Below, in pieces: positions 24,198 to 36,300 of a stretch of DNA of 64,000 nt. Position 1 is the stretch's first letter, and every line of letters starts with the position of its first letter. The stretch is from Telopea speciosissima (taxonomy: Eukaryota > Streptophyta > Magnoliopsida > Proteales > Proteaceae), in assembly GCF_018873765.1 (NCBI RefSeq), contig NC_057924.1, forward strand, positions 620,001 to 684,000. Direction: 5' to 3'. The notes below the pieces were generated by a model. That model was not told the DNA's origin. It did not search any database and saw nothing but the letters and a program-made list of their open reading frames with translations. A program made the translations under genes and the position numbers.

Positions 24198-25640
24198 GTT
24201 CGACTCAGCGATTCACACAAATATCAGGAGACTTTTTACACCTTGTGGTACTACGAGCTAGTCCATTACTCTAAAAGAGTGGTCAAGCTTTGATGTTAGG
24301 TTATGGTTTGCACATCCAATAATGGATGAACAGGACATCTTGATTCAGTGCCACCTATGCTCCTATCTGGTTTGAGAATTTTGTTGTAAATATTCTGAAG
24401 AGTATATACTTTTGAATCTGCCCACTGTTGTGGATGTAACTTCTGCTTTCCGAAATTTTTTATTCTCTATCTGCTACATGACCCTTAAAATTATCCAAAC
24501 TTTTGTTGATCATAAGCCAAATTTACAATTGTGGAGATCTTTCCTTTACACTCAAATTCCATCAAAATTACATGTATCATAAAGTTAAGTGACTTTTGAG
24601 ATATCTGCTCAGGTGATATCAGCTAGAAATGTTCATTCCTGGCAACAGGGACTGAACCCGACATACATCATCAAGCCTCAACTAATGCATAACATTTCAC
24701 TCATATTTGGGTCCTCATCTGGGCTGGCAATTTTGAGTTCCTCGATTATCATCTCTCACTCCACACAGGTAAAGTTGCATACTCTAAACCAAACCACCAA
24801 TTCCCCTCCCTCCCCCTCTAAAAGAAAAAGAGGGCTAATGACCTTCAAGTGGGCGCCAAAGGAGTACTCTCCGCACGTGACCCACCAATCATACATCTAA
24901 CGTATCAAAATTTGAGCCGGACCAATTGCCCAAACCAAAACCGCCCATTTTGACCCCAAATCAAAACTTGGCCCAGACAGAGTTCTTTTCCCCATAATTT
25001 ATATAGGATCTGGTTATGGTTTTGGGCACAAGTTAAAATTTTGATTTTCGGTTGCCTTGATCTAGGCCAATTAAGACTGATAAACTTGAACATATCCGAC
25101 CAATTATGATTAAAGAGGATCAAAATTAATGAGATCCCAATAATAACAAACTTTGAAACTCTCCAACATCTCTCCCTCTTATTTATAATTCTCATCTTTC
25201 ATGTGGGACTGAATAATTGCACTCTCCTAGTCCTTTCTCGTCTCTTGAATCTTACATTGGAAACTTGTGAGAGGCTATCCAGAATGTGTTGCCTATAAAT
25301 AAGGAGCCAACGCAGTCCACTTACACAATTATTCGGTCTAAGGTCCTGTAGACCAAAACCGAAAAGTTATCAATTTTGGTCTTATGTCCTAAGAGACCAA
25401 TTAGCTTATCGCTCTGTCTAGCCTCTTGGGCCAAATTCGTAGGATCCCCTAAGGTTTTCCCAGTGAAGCCATCCCGACAGGTTCGATACCCCTAACCATT
25501 TGGAAAGATGATATCATCATTTCAACCGTTACGTAAAAGACATTGGAGCTAACTTGTCTAACCAGGAAAGCCATCCTACAAGGACTGCCCAAGAAGCATG
25601 CCATCCCAATACCCACCCCAACCTTTCCCCCCCACACCTG
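24198..25640. other. CML21 3' flank and gene-free stretch
   Basis: The 3' UTR probably runs to about 24450. Beyond it the sequence is AT-rich, with a TATAAATAAGGAG promoter-like word near 25288 followed by GTC-rich text that could be a worn LTR. No coding region recognised. Confidence 0.3.
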
Positions 25641-25797
25641 AATTTTTATCCTCTCCTGTTACATCACGGTGCTGTAACGCATCGTGCTGCAGCTGCAGAG
25701 GCCATGTGCAACATGTGGGGCCTGCTGTGCCACATGGCCTATGCAGTGTCGCACTATGCGTTACAGCACTGTGCTGTAACAGGAGAGGATAACGATT
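25641..25797. repeat. Fold-back repeat (MITE-like)
   Basis: Arms of about 40 bp at 25649-25687 and 25751-25790 are near-perfect inverted copies (ATCCTCTCCTGTTACA opposite TGTAACAGGAGAGGAT, with CAGCAC words between). The loop is GC-rich. The end word GGATAACGAT also occurs at 55199-55208, suggesting a family. Confidence 0.65.
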
Positions 25798-25921
25798 CCC
25801 CACACCCCCCCCCCAAAAAAAAAAAGATAAAGAAAGAGACCCAAAAGTGTTCATACACAACGGCTGATCTTCCCAAGATTTCTTGAGGCACAATCAAATA
25901 GACGGCACACCACATATAAAA

Positions 25922-26086
25922 GGGCGTACCCAGTGCACGAGGCTCCCGCCATTGCGGGGTCTGCAAAGGATCATAATATACGCAGCCTTACCCTTGCTTC
26001 TGTAGAGAGGCTATTTCCAAACTCGAACCCACGACCATTTGATAACAATAAAACAACCTTACTATTGCACCAAAGCCCACACTCAC
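25922..26086 (-). mobile_element. Au-type SINE
   Basis: Minus-strand copy with GTACCCAGTGCACGAGG, GCGGGGTCTGC, TACGCAGCCTTACC and a B-box region CTCGAACCC. It is flanked by an 18-bp target duplication with two mismatches, GGCACACCACATATAAAA (25904-25921) and GGCGCACCACAGATAAAA (26087-26104). Confidence 0.85.
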
Positions 26087-26559
26087 GGCGCACCACAGAT
26101 AAAATTTGAAATTCATTCTCACTATTTGACGGTTTGGAGAGATAACTTGCCACATAATAATGCATACAAAAAACATGTATGAGAACAAGAAAGCCTACCA
26201 GAAACCAGGAATAAAATGACAACGTGGAGTAAAAGAATGAGCAAAAGAACAAGCCTCAGAAAAAATATGAAATGACAGTACAAATCCCAGATACAGCTCC
26301 TAGTTCTTCAACCAGACAGTTAATACTTCTCGGAAACTAGAAAAACTACAATACAAAAAAGAGAAATAGATAAAGCTTTGAAGTGCATACAACATTCATA
26401 CACAAGTATCATATATCATTGCCTGAAACATGCAAACCACTCTTCATTGCCCAGGATGTCACTTTAAGGATCAAGCTACTTTGCACGGGGAGCTACAGCT
26501 AACCAAGCCTAGGCCAACCTCCAACTCTGGTTGTAGTATGCAACTCTTATCTTTGGTTA

Positions 26560-29500
26560 TTAACATGCTGGTCCCTCGTCCACTCGCTGTTTCTTTGCTA
26601 ACTTCTCACCATCTGGAGTCTCAGCTGGGGATCCAACAAGGCGATCAGTACTATCCAAAACAGATGTTTCACGGGAAGATGAGAAAGATTCAACCGCAGA
26701 ATCAGGGTGTGTCATGGTAGCCTTGTCCTTGATGGGAGACCCAGAAGCTGGAACAGTAGTTGATGGTTCAGTCCTGACTGATTTTGGGTCAGCTGAGACA
26801 GGGTCAGGTGCACATTCCTTGGCAACCTCATCTTGGAGGGGAGACTTGACTGAAGATGGGGCTGATTGTTTAGTCTGGACAGATTTGTGGGAGTTGTCAT
26901 CTGAGACGGGAGCAGGGGAGCATTCATTGGCAGCCTTATCTTGGGAGGAGGACCCAGACGTTGAAGTTGGAACAGATGGTTCAGTCTTGACAGATTCCGG
27001 GAGGTTGCCAACAGTGACGGGGACAGGGGTCTCTGAAACAGTCACCTCAGTTAAATCTGCACTAGGCTGCTGATGCTCTTCAGTGACCTTCTGCAGTTTG
27101 CCTTGGTCTGCTTCCCCAATCAGCAACTGCTTCCGGACCTGTTGTACTTCGGATTACAAAATATTCTGAAGGTCAGCCATATTCTCCAGATGCAAAAGAG
27201 AGCATAACTACAAAGAGACTTTCTTATTTTTTTCCTTTAGGGTGTTTGGTTTGGGGGGGGGGGGGGGGAGGGAGGAGGGAAAGAAGCCAATCAACCCACG
27301 ACCAGTCCCCAAGAATTTCAGCAAAAATTCTGAAATTTACAAGCACCCAACCCTTCTGCAGTATTGAACGATATAAACTACTAAAAAAAAAACATATTGT
27401 TTGATATTATTACATTTTCACAATATGTCGATTTCTCACAGTAAAATTTTTGCAATACCATTGCTATGCCCTTTGAAGTTTAAGCTCAATATCTAATTAT
27501 ATCAATTTTCAGCCTTTTTTTTGGTATCTCCTGTCTATGTGCTTAATGATGCATTTACAATCAGTTCAATGGGCAACCAAGGTATGGCGAATACACGGAA
27601 GAGTTTTATGTTAAAGGCATTTACAATCATTAACAATCATTTCTCTGGCTCAGTGGGTATATCCACCATGTGGTAGTTGGCAATCAATTTTCATTCGTCA
27701 TGTCCAAATATTGGGTAATACATCAAGATGGGCCATAAGATTTGACATCTAGCAAATCCAGGGGTGTCTGATCCATCTAATAAACAGAAGGGCAAAACCA
27801 CCCTCCATGTGGTAGAAACAGCCAGATTTTTAATAATCATTAATAATAATAAGGCAAAAGGTTTCGTACAGATTAGGGACAGATTTTTGTACACGGCCGT
27901 GTATGGTACACGGTCATACTTTCAACCATTAGATGAGCATGACCGTGTACAATACACGGTCATGTATGGTGCACGATCGTACTATCAACCATTGGATGGG
28001 GATGAGAAGCCATGTATTGTACACGGTCATGCTCATCTAATGGTTGAAAGTATGACCATGTACCATACACGGCCGTGTACAAAAATCTGTCCCTAATAAT
28101 AATAATAATAATATTTAGAGTTAATCTAGAAACATTATTATAAGAGTAGCTATAATACAGGTAACAGGATATAAGATGCAACAACAGCAGATGGCTAAAG
28201 GTCAAACATAAGGGACAACTCCAACATATAGGGACCTATGTACAATGACAGTCTAAGTGTCTAACCACACCCCGGTACCCAACTCATCCGCAATTGAATT
28301 TGCAGACTCATCCTCCACGAAAAAGTTGCCTGAACGGTAAGACCCTATCCTTCCCAAAGAGATACAGGTAGCCATGGTCCCCAAACATACGTCTGAAGCC
28401 AATGAACAATTACTGAAGAATCTCCTTCCACAATAATATTTCTCCATCCAAGGACAAAAGCTAATACCAGCCCTTAAATGAGAGCCATGAGCTTAGCTGT
28501 GCCAATTGGGCCTGAGAAGGCTGAAATGGAGTCATGTTTATGCTACTGTTTCTGTCACTGTAGATACTGTTGCTGTGTTGGCCCAACAGCCCATCTACAT
28601 GAGCCGCATTGAGACTTTATGGTTCTTTTTCTTGCACTGCTACAGTTAAAAACTTTAAACCAATCAACAACACAGATTGAGCCTGTTATTGCTACAAGCT
28701 CCCATTAAACTTGATGAACTAAAACTATTGGGCTCTTCGAGCTTTCATCAGTTTCATCATTCCATGGCACCAATACCATTACTGAGAAGTTTAAATGACC
28801 ACATGACAAGGAAAATATTTCGTGTCACCAGGTTTCATTACTTCTCCCTCACTGAATAAGATCAAGTGAACATCTCCAAAGCTTAAAAATGTCAACAGAA
28901 AAATATACTCCAAGGCTCCAAGTTTCAAAAAGCGAGATTGAATCGCGGGTACTGGTATAGCTGGTCCCTGATCTGGTCGATACCTGAGGAGACAGCCGAT
29001 ATCTGGATGGATTGACCAATCTCTACAAGTCTCGATTCCGCTTGTCTTATTAAAAAAAATTATGGCACTATATATGATATAACTCAAGCTCTACATAATG
29101 GTTTCAAGTATCAGGATTGGATTAGAATACTCGGCTGATACAACTCAGAATCAGCAGAGTTCTGATCCACTGGTACAACATCAGATCCCCCAACAAATCA
29201 GCTGCCCATGTCTGTTTAAACCCCATTTACTGTCAACAATCAGCCATGTCAACTTTGGATCGGATTGGTGGTTGGCTGAGACCGATCCAATCCTGGATAC
29301 TGAGTTTTAAATCTTTGCTCTGCATTGTCACCATGCCTAGTATTCGCAGCCCAACCTATAAATTTTCCGTCCAATCCCCCCCCTAATTTGACCAAGTCAA
29401 AGAACACGATGGCAGTTGGAGATTCAGTTATGCATTCTATTTTTTATAAGTGTAACTTTGACTCTTCCTTTATCTAAAGCTCATTCTTCTGCACTTGCAC

Positions 29501-32500
29501 TTCCAGATTTGGATAAATCTTTCACATTGGTGTCATGTCTTACTAGCAGAACAAGACAAAAGGGAAAAGAAGAAAGAAAAGAATGACAAACAAAAGTAGG
29601 AAAGTAACCGAAGAAGAATCTTAACAATAATTTATCCACCATAAGCACACCAAACAATTGTACAGAGAATGACTTGCCTCAGGTGGCTCATGCAGCTTCT
29701 TTTGCTCCTCTGTCCACTTAAGTGCTAAAGTATTTTGTACCTTGCTGCAAACAAATATTCCACATTTCCTCCGATCAAAATAGATTCAATATTAGACATT
29801 GCAATGGTAACGTATTTCAACAAGATTACAACTATCAAATAAATTTATCTTGATCATTCCCGTTTCGTAACAGCTTCTAAAAGGACATGAGAAACTAAAT
29901 GGTTCAGATTATCGAATGTGTTTGTAGATGAGAACTCCTACATGTGAATCACTGATGGTCAAACCATCAAGATATTCACATCCATCATTTTCATGGGTAT
30001 GACATCTCTCTTTTCCTTGTTTCAGTATTTTAAAAGCCCATAAGCAGTGTGGAGTTTAATTTAGCATCAAATATTTGACATCCATAGAGCATGAAAAGAA
30101 AGTTTTCACTCACGAGGAACCATCTGAGCTGGAAGTCACATTGCCTTCTAGTTTCTTGATTTTACCTACATTTACAAAGAATAACAAAATTACTTCACTG
30201 ATTCTTCAATAAGACCTCCAACATACATTGTCAGATACTGCCCTTTTTCGGAGGAATATCTTCAGAAACTACTCAAATGAAGGAAATAGTTCCTATTTAT
30301 GTACTTCAACCTCTTTAAGAAACAAAAATATGAAGATAACTATTTGGTTTATCGCCAAGAAAGTTCCTTCAATGCAAGTTAGATACACATACCATCAGCT
30401 GAAGGCTCTGGCGAGTGCGCTGCAAGCCGATATTTCTGGACACACCAGAATAATAGAGTTTTAACTAACCCTCCGGGGGCCATTTCCTGTGGGAAGAAGT
30501 ATGAAGAAAGTACAACTGAAAGGATGGACTTGGCATAATACCTGTAAGTGGCTTTTGACATGGAATGTTGTCAAACCGAGTACCCCCATGGCTCTAAGGA
30601 CACCTTTAGGAGTAGCCCCTGTAAGAATGTAAAGAAATATAACCATGGTTATTGAGTATTACCATGTCATCAAATAATGAAATCATACCAGAAAGCTTAG
30701 TCGAAATTCTCTGACTTCTACATGGGTTTCAAGAAGTTTCATCTGACGAGAGAAGTAGGGAACTGGTCATAAATTTTTACTAGATTTGGTGAGTTTTTTT
30801 TTTTTTTTTCACAGTTGACTCCATCCACCAAAATCAATAGTGTTCAGAATATGTAATGAAGGCCCGGTAAAAAATTGGCCCTATTTTGATATCTATTGGG
30901 TATGAGCTTTTAATTATTTGAGTTTTATTATAATGGGGTTAAAAATATAAATCCCAAAAGTCGAGGTCTAAAGGGATGTATGAAATTCATATTTAATTAG
31001 TAGTAGGGTTGAGGTAGTGTAGTAGGCCTTGGTTTAGTCATTAAAGAGTCCTCTTTTAGTTAGTTTTGTGGGGCACAGAAGATTTAGCCTTCCTTGGTTT
31101 AGTCATTAAAGAATCCTCTTTTGGTTAGTTGTGTGGGGCTTAAGTAGTCAAGTCATCTAGAAGTTATCTAGAAGATTTAGGATTCAACTATTCTATTTAG
31201 TTAAGTATTTTAGAGTTCATGTTAGTTAAGGTAGTCTAACTACGTAAGAGTTCTAGAATTAAGAAACTTTCTTGATTTCTTCTGTTTTTCTTATAATTAT
31301 GTAACAATCTCACTATGGATTAGTGTGTTAAAGAAATTTTACTAGAAAGTGCATGCCATGTGAAGGCTTCTCTTCCCCCCCCCCCCCCAATAACCAGGGT
31401 TCCATGTTTCACCGAAGTTTCACGAAACTTCATGAAATATTTCGGTTTCACAAAGGCTCGAAACGAAACCACATGCAATACTTAAAGATGTACATATTTC
31501 AACCGAAATTTCGAGGTTTTGGTCTAAATTTTTGTTTTGCAGAAATTTCGACCCATTTCTCCCATTTCGATAGGTTTCGCAAGTGAAGCTTGGAAAACCC
31601 TTTTTTTGTGCTTTCTTGGCCAAATCACTGCAGTATAAGGTTGGAACATGTACTTGGGCGGTAGAGGAACACAATAGAAGCGACGATTTTCTGTGGTGTT
31701 GGAAGATTTGTGCAAGATTCAAAGTTAGAGGTATATCACTTTTCCCAAAAACTTTGCAAAAGAATTAAGATAAATACTTGGTGGTTGCTATTCAATTTTT
31801 TATATTACACACCGTTGCCCGATCTATGACTTCACGGAGCTGGAATTTATTTTCTGTTTTCAAAATATTTTAAAATTTTATGAAAAAAATTATTTTCTTG
31901 CAACAAAATTTTGAAAAAAAAAGGGTTAATACTTATTGTATGATGTATGATTTATGAACAATGTATACAACGACAACAACTCAGCCTTATCCCAACATAA
32001 ATGGGGTTGGCTACATGGATCCCAGTAGAAGCAGAAAATTAATAGTAAAAGCTAAAAGGAGGAGAACACAACAATGACACAAACGCTAGGGCATCGACCC
32101 AACTTAGCTACAAACCGCATCTTAACTGCTCAACATTCCGCTCTTGACCTTGAGAAAGGCATGTATTACAACAACAGCGTCCCAACAACATAGTCCAACT
32201 AAAAGGGGTCAGCCACGTGGATTTTCGCTCTCCAATCAGCTCTATTTGAAGTCATAGAGGGAGTGAGGCCTAAGCTAAGCATGTCTTTCTTCACCACTTC
32301 TCCTATGTTTATCTTACGCCTGCCTCTAGCTCTTTTGGTTCCCTCAATCTGAATCAGGTCGCTCCTTCAAACTGGGCTTGAATGGCCATGCCACCTCAAA
32401 CGACTCTCTCTAATTTTATCATGAATCAAAGCTACTCCCAGCCCAGCTCTAATATGGTCATTCCTTACTTTATCCTTCCTAGTTTTCCCACACATCCAAC

Positions 32501-34707
32501 GCCAAGTTTATTTATATGACACTTCTTCACAACCCATCATTCCGCACCGTACATCATAGCTGGTCTAATGAGAGTCCTATAAAATTTTCCTTTAAGCTTT
32601 AAAAGGATACGCCGATCACACAGAACTCCGGACGCACTTCTCCACTTCATCCACCTTACTTTAATCCTCTGGGCAACATTGTCTTCAATGTTGCCCTCCT
32701 TATTTATGATTGATCCCAGATAGCTAAAGTAGTCACTTTGCTGGATCTCCTTCTCACCAATAGTTACCGTCTCATTATCCGTCTCAGATTTGCTAAAGTT
32801 ACACACCATATATTCAGTCTTACTTCTACTTATCTTTAGACCTTTTGATTCCAACGTAGTTCTCCATAGTTCCACATTGGTGTTAATCCCTACTTGTGTC
32901 TCATCCACCAAAACAATATCATCTGCAAAGATCATACACCAAGGGACCTCATCTTGTATGCCTCTGATTTATGAACTATGTATGATTTATGACTTATGAA
33001 ATAGTTTATAATTTTATGTCTATTCCTTCCTTATGTAGATTTAAGTTGTTTTACCTAAATTATATGTGTTTTAGTACTAAACATTATGTGCAATAGGCCA
33101 TATTTGAGAATGTATACAGTGTACACTACCAACCTAGGGTCCAAAGTCAACTACCTTTTTGGGTGTGTTTTTTGGAAATCAAAGGGTTCCACTATGTTTA
33201 GAGGGCCTAAAATAAAGTTTTCTAGAAGTTTCAAAACCTAATTTGGCAATTTGGTAATCAAAACCCATCATCGAAACTTGCAAAAAGAAGTGTATAGGTA
33301 GGTATCAACCAAAATTTCAGTTTCGGTCGAAATATTTTGGTTTTGAGCCTGGTTTCCAAAACCTAGAACCTTGGCATAGTTTGAGATTTCGCGAAATCTT
33401 TCGGTTTCGACAAGTGTCAAAAACAAAATAATATGCAATACCTAAGAAAGTCCAAGTTTCGGAAGAAATTTCGGTCATATATTTCATTTTGCCATAATTT
33501 CAGGCGAAATATTACTTTGCCTTTACAATAAAAGCAAAGTATCTAATTTCGTTTGTTTCGATAATATGGCCTACGCATCTAAATATTGAATGAAAAGTGT
33601 GGGACCCATGTGATTTGCATGGAGAGAAGAATATCTCGAATATTTGGTTGCTGGAATTCCTTTCGCTGAAGACTTTATTAGAAGATTGAATTAGATGATT
33701 TGATTTGACTATATTTGATTAAGTTCCTATTTCTTGTAATAGCCAAGTGAGTAAGTTTCTATTTCTTTGTTTTGTTCTTTTATTTAAGCATTGTAATGCT
33801 AAAGGGGAGAATGGAATGGAATTAGTGAGTTATTGGCTTATTCCTTTGAGTGTCCCGTGGTGATTTAGAACTTGTCATTGTGCTGATGCAGAGACAACCC
33901 TGTTTTGGTGAATCAACAGGTTGGGATTGGTGGTGATTCCATTCCCACAGGCTTTGGGGGTGATTCCAAAGCCAGATCCTTTTTACTTCTTCTTTCATAT
34001 GTAAGAATACAGAGTGACAATGTTGTGGTCTGCTTAAGCTTGATGGCCAGAAGGTCCTTCGTGGGAGAAGACGGGCCAAACCAACCAGTACTCAATTAAC
34101 CCCTTAATTATACAGTTTTAAAATGGATTCAGCATGCCCTGAATGATGTCAATGATGGTTGAACTAAAGAACAAATTATCATTTCTTTCCTTGCACAGGG
34201 TTGAACTAGCATTACTCTAAGTAATTGATTCATAAAATATTAGCATCAATTCTACAATAAAAAACAGAATTGGAAATATAAAAAAAAAAGCCAAATAAGA
34301 AAGAGTGATCCCATAACACTTGAGGAATGACTAAAGACAACAGAATCCCCTGCCAAAAAATTTAGTTTTTGAAGTGTATTAAATGTTTTGTGGCAGCCAA
34401 TAGGTAAATGCTGTTTCGCGTGAACTTATCACTTCACCACATTTAAGAAAGCATAACATATCTAACTATATATTATGTGGCTTTCAAGAAGGGAAAATAA
34501 ATGTTGAGTAAACTCACTATCTGGCCCACCCAGTTTCTCCACAGCATCCACAAAACGTTCATGGAGCTCATGTGTCCAACGCAACCGTTGCCTTGAGCTG
34601 AGAATAGTTTTGGTGCTCCCTCTGCTATCAGAAGTACTGACTAAATCCCACCGAGGAAGTAATGGGCGAACTGAGCTTGAATTTGGGACAGTCTTAGGTT
34701 GATTCAT
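26560..34707 (-). CDS. MYB-CC transcription factor, PHL7-like copy A
   Basis: Coding exons in gene order: 34518-34707, 30542-30618, 30393-30435, 30114-30165, 29678-29744 and 26560-27138. They join in phase to 335 codons and a TAA. The GARP/MYB domain spans residues about 39-96 ([35 protein letters not shown]). The coiled-coil region is worn: the usual LHEQLE motif reads LHEPPE (138-143), with two prolines. The C-terminal exon holds three copies of a Ser/Pro/acidic segment (about residues 192-228, 229-262 and 263-290) where copy B and Arabidopsis PHL7 have one. Exon 5 ends in a GC splice donor. Family role: DNA binding as phosphate-starvation-response-like regulators in the nucleus, with dimerisation through the coiled coil. 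The proline pair suggests weakened dimerisation (inference). It forms a head-to-tail tandem with copy B. Confidence 0.88.
26714..26994 (-). repeat. Triplicated coding segment in PHL7-like A
   Basis: Within the last exon, units starting SVKTEPS (26994 down to 26884), SVQTKQS (26883-26782) and SVRTEPS (26781 down to about 26700) repeat the pattern SP-QDK-ECAP-PVS-D. Unit lengths are 111 and 102 bp, with a shorter third. Frame is kept throughout. Confidence 0.75.
27872..28097. mobile_element. Fold-back element, 226 bp, in PHL7-like A intron 5
   Basis: The ends are ATTAGGGACAG and CTGTCCCTAAT. Arms of about 85 bp at 27872-27957 and 28013-28097 are almost perfect inverted copies rich in TACACGG/CCGTGTA. 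A short GATGGGGATGAGAAG loop separates them. No clear target duplication, so the superfamily is open. Frames read through it are palindrome artefacts. Confidence 0.75.
28920..29320. repeat. Dispersed repeat rich in GATC/CGATAC words
   Basis: Contains GGTATAGCTGGTC, CGATACCTGAGG and CCGATATCTGG words like those at 53890-54055 and 58590-58770. Probably a worn dispersed repeat in intron 5 of PHL7-like A. Borders are not defined. Confidence 0.3.
29676..29677 (-). other. GC splice donor, PHL7-like A intron 5
   Basis: The exon end reads CCTGAG|GCAAGT, the same position and the same 8-base context as in copy B, so the GC donor predates the tandem duplication. Confidence 0.8.
30840..31350. repeat. 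Possible solo-LTR-like sequence in PHL7-like A intron 1
   Basis: AT-rich text typical of LTR U3-R regions. It has an internal direct duplication of about 50 bp (CCTTGGTTTAGTCATTAAAG at 31028 and again near 31095). No matched termini or target duplication found. Confidence 0.25.
31395..33500. repeat. Composite repeat with TTTCGGTTTCG words around the RTE insertion
   Basis: The left part (31395-31590) and right part (33300-33500) share words such as GAAATTTCGG, TTTCGGTTTCG and ATGCAATAC, suggesting one or two older dispersed repeats split by the LINE. Superfamily not assigned. Confidence 0.35.
31966..32964 (-). mobile_element. RTE-clade LINE, 5'-truncated
   Basis: On minus, the reverse transcriptase C-terminal part is readable at 32537-32935: FADD catalytic box (FADDIVLVDE), SYLGS, WMKWRSASGVLCD, then a RPAMMYGAE block. 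This is the usual order in plant RTE LINEs. The 3' end carries the RTE hallmark (plus strand: CAACTCAGCCTTATCCCAAC). A near-perfect 18-bp target duplication starting TGATTTATGAAC lies at 31948-31965 and 32965-32982 (17 of 18). The 5' truncation begins just before the catalytic box. It lies in the intron between exons 1 and 2 of PHL7-like A, in sense orientation. Confidence 0.85.
33560..33900. repeat. Possible worn LTR
   Basis: AT-rich with TTTATTTAAGCATTGTAATG, a transcription-start-like context common in plant LTRs. Termini and target duplication were not found. Confidence 0.25.
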
Positions 34708-34714
34708 CTTTCAT
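34707..34714 (-). promoter_or_regulatory. Upstream ATG overlapping the PHL7-like A start
   Basis: An ATG begins 7 bases before the main start codon, in another frame, and runs ATG AAA GAT GAA TCA ACC TAA, so it overlaps the main ORF start. The same spacing occurs in copy B. Confidence 0.55.
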
Positions 34715-36300
34715 TTATCTACAAGCTAGACAAATAATTTACCAAATTCAAAAAATCGAGAAGGGATAATAAAAAGTGAAAATCCTACAGCTATCACATA
34801 AATTTGGAATGCAAGGTAAAATTAAATCTCAAAACATAAATCAGGAGGCATAGGGGAAATAATCACAAGCCATTAACGAGTTAGCAAGAAAAAAGGAGTC
34901 TTCTAGCCCTAAGGATGGATTAGGGAGATAATCATGTTCCATACCCCCAAACCACAAGTTCTTAATTACAGAGAAATTAAAGGACTTCAAGACTCAAGTC
35001 TCTGTCAAAACACACCCTTCTCTTCCACACCTTCAATTAATGACCTCTTCTCCACAGAAATGGACAACTTGGGACGTTAATTCACAAACTTGAGAACAGT
35101 GCCCTGTGAAACATTCTATGTTGTACCAGTAGAAAACTAGAGAGAGTACTCAGGTAGCAGTGTATACTAACAACAAGTCATTTTTACAACAATAGATCAA
35201 ATCTGGGGTACAAGAGATGGCTCCCTTAAGTGAGACACTAGAGCAAAAGCACCACAAATTAAAAATGGCAGTCATTAGGGCTTCATGCAGATGTAGAAAC
35301 CAAAATTCTGGGGGATACAAATTAAGTTATCTAAGAGCGCAGTAAGAGAAGATACGTGTGCCCAAAAAATAAAAGACATTAAACAGCTTGAACCTCTAGA
35401 CCAGGTTGAAAAAACAAGTAGAAAACAAAAAAATTAGATGATGCAATTCATAAAGATATAGTTCTCAAATTCATTTCTGAGGAAATGCAGTAAGAAGATT
35501 AGAGAAGGAATATTCTTGTTCAGCTAACTTTCATCAATTAACTGCAAACAAGAAAAGGAGGGGGGTGGGACTTTAATACAGAACTGTCTAGAGTCTTGTT
35601 ATTTAATAGAAACTATAAACAGAAGGTCAGTTTGTGGCTCTAGTTTCTCTATTCCTTCATCCTGGTTCTCTGTTTTCCCGTTTTCGCCTAGCCATCATTC
35701 CCACCCCACTTTCAGGAACAGCGATGAAAGAACTTGAGAGAATAAATAGAAATTTAAGCTTTCCAAAGGAGTATAGATCATTCTAAAACATCGTTGACCA
35801 AAACCTAGAGCTGCTCTCCCTAAATTTTTTATAAATCCCCAAAATTCATGTCACAAATTGTACATAAAAGATGATAAATTTATATGCTTAGGGTTCCGGT
35901 GGGAAGAAAAAAAATTTCACAGACTACATTACCAGACATGATTACAAAAATTTTCAACCAAAGCTCAATAATCACTTATTAAGATGCAAATAAAACTCAG
36001 AAAATTCAATCTCAATAGTTCATTTCTAAAATGCAAAGAATCCAAAGATCGACCAATTCAAGTAAAGGAAATAATAAGCAGATTATGAACATTAGAAACC
36101 ATAATTACGTAGAAGAAGGAGAAAAGAATAAAGACTACCCACTTGGAAAAATGCAGAATTCCTCGGTTTCTCTAAGAACTGCACGAAGAAGAAGAGAAAG
36201 TTTATTAATGTTAGGGGGCTTTGCTGAGAAGGTAGCCCAGATTCGATGCGAGGTACAAAGGGGCCGTGCAGGAAGAAAGATGCGAAATTTATTTTAGAGG
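34708..36300 (-). other. 5' UTR and first intron of PHL7-like copy A (approximate)
   Basis: The acceptor at 34719-34720 leaves 11 UTR bases before the start codon. By analogy with copy B, an untranslated first exon probably lies at about 36139-36300, with a donor at GG|GTAGTC; its CT-rich minus-strand text fits a plant leader. The 1.4-kb interval between holds nothing else recognised. Confidence 0.4.

Noticed and set aside
26560-27073. Overlapping ORFs in the other frames of the PHL7-like A last exon
   Set aside because: Shadows of the real exon, which is fixed by splicing phase and by similarity to copy B.
27764-28205. Overlapping ORFs on both strands with similar protein text
   Set aside because: They read through the 226-bp fold-back, so both strands give the same words.
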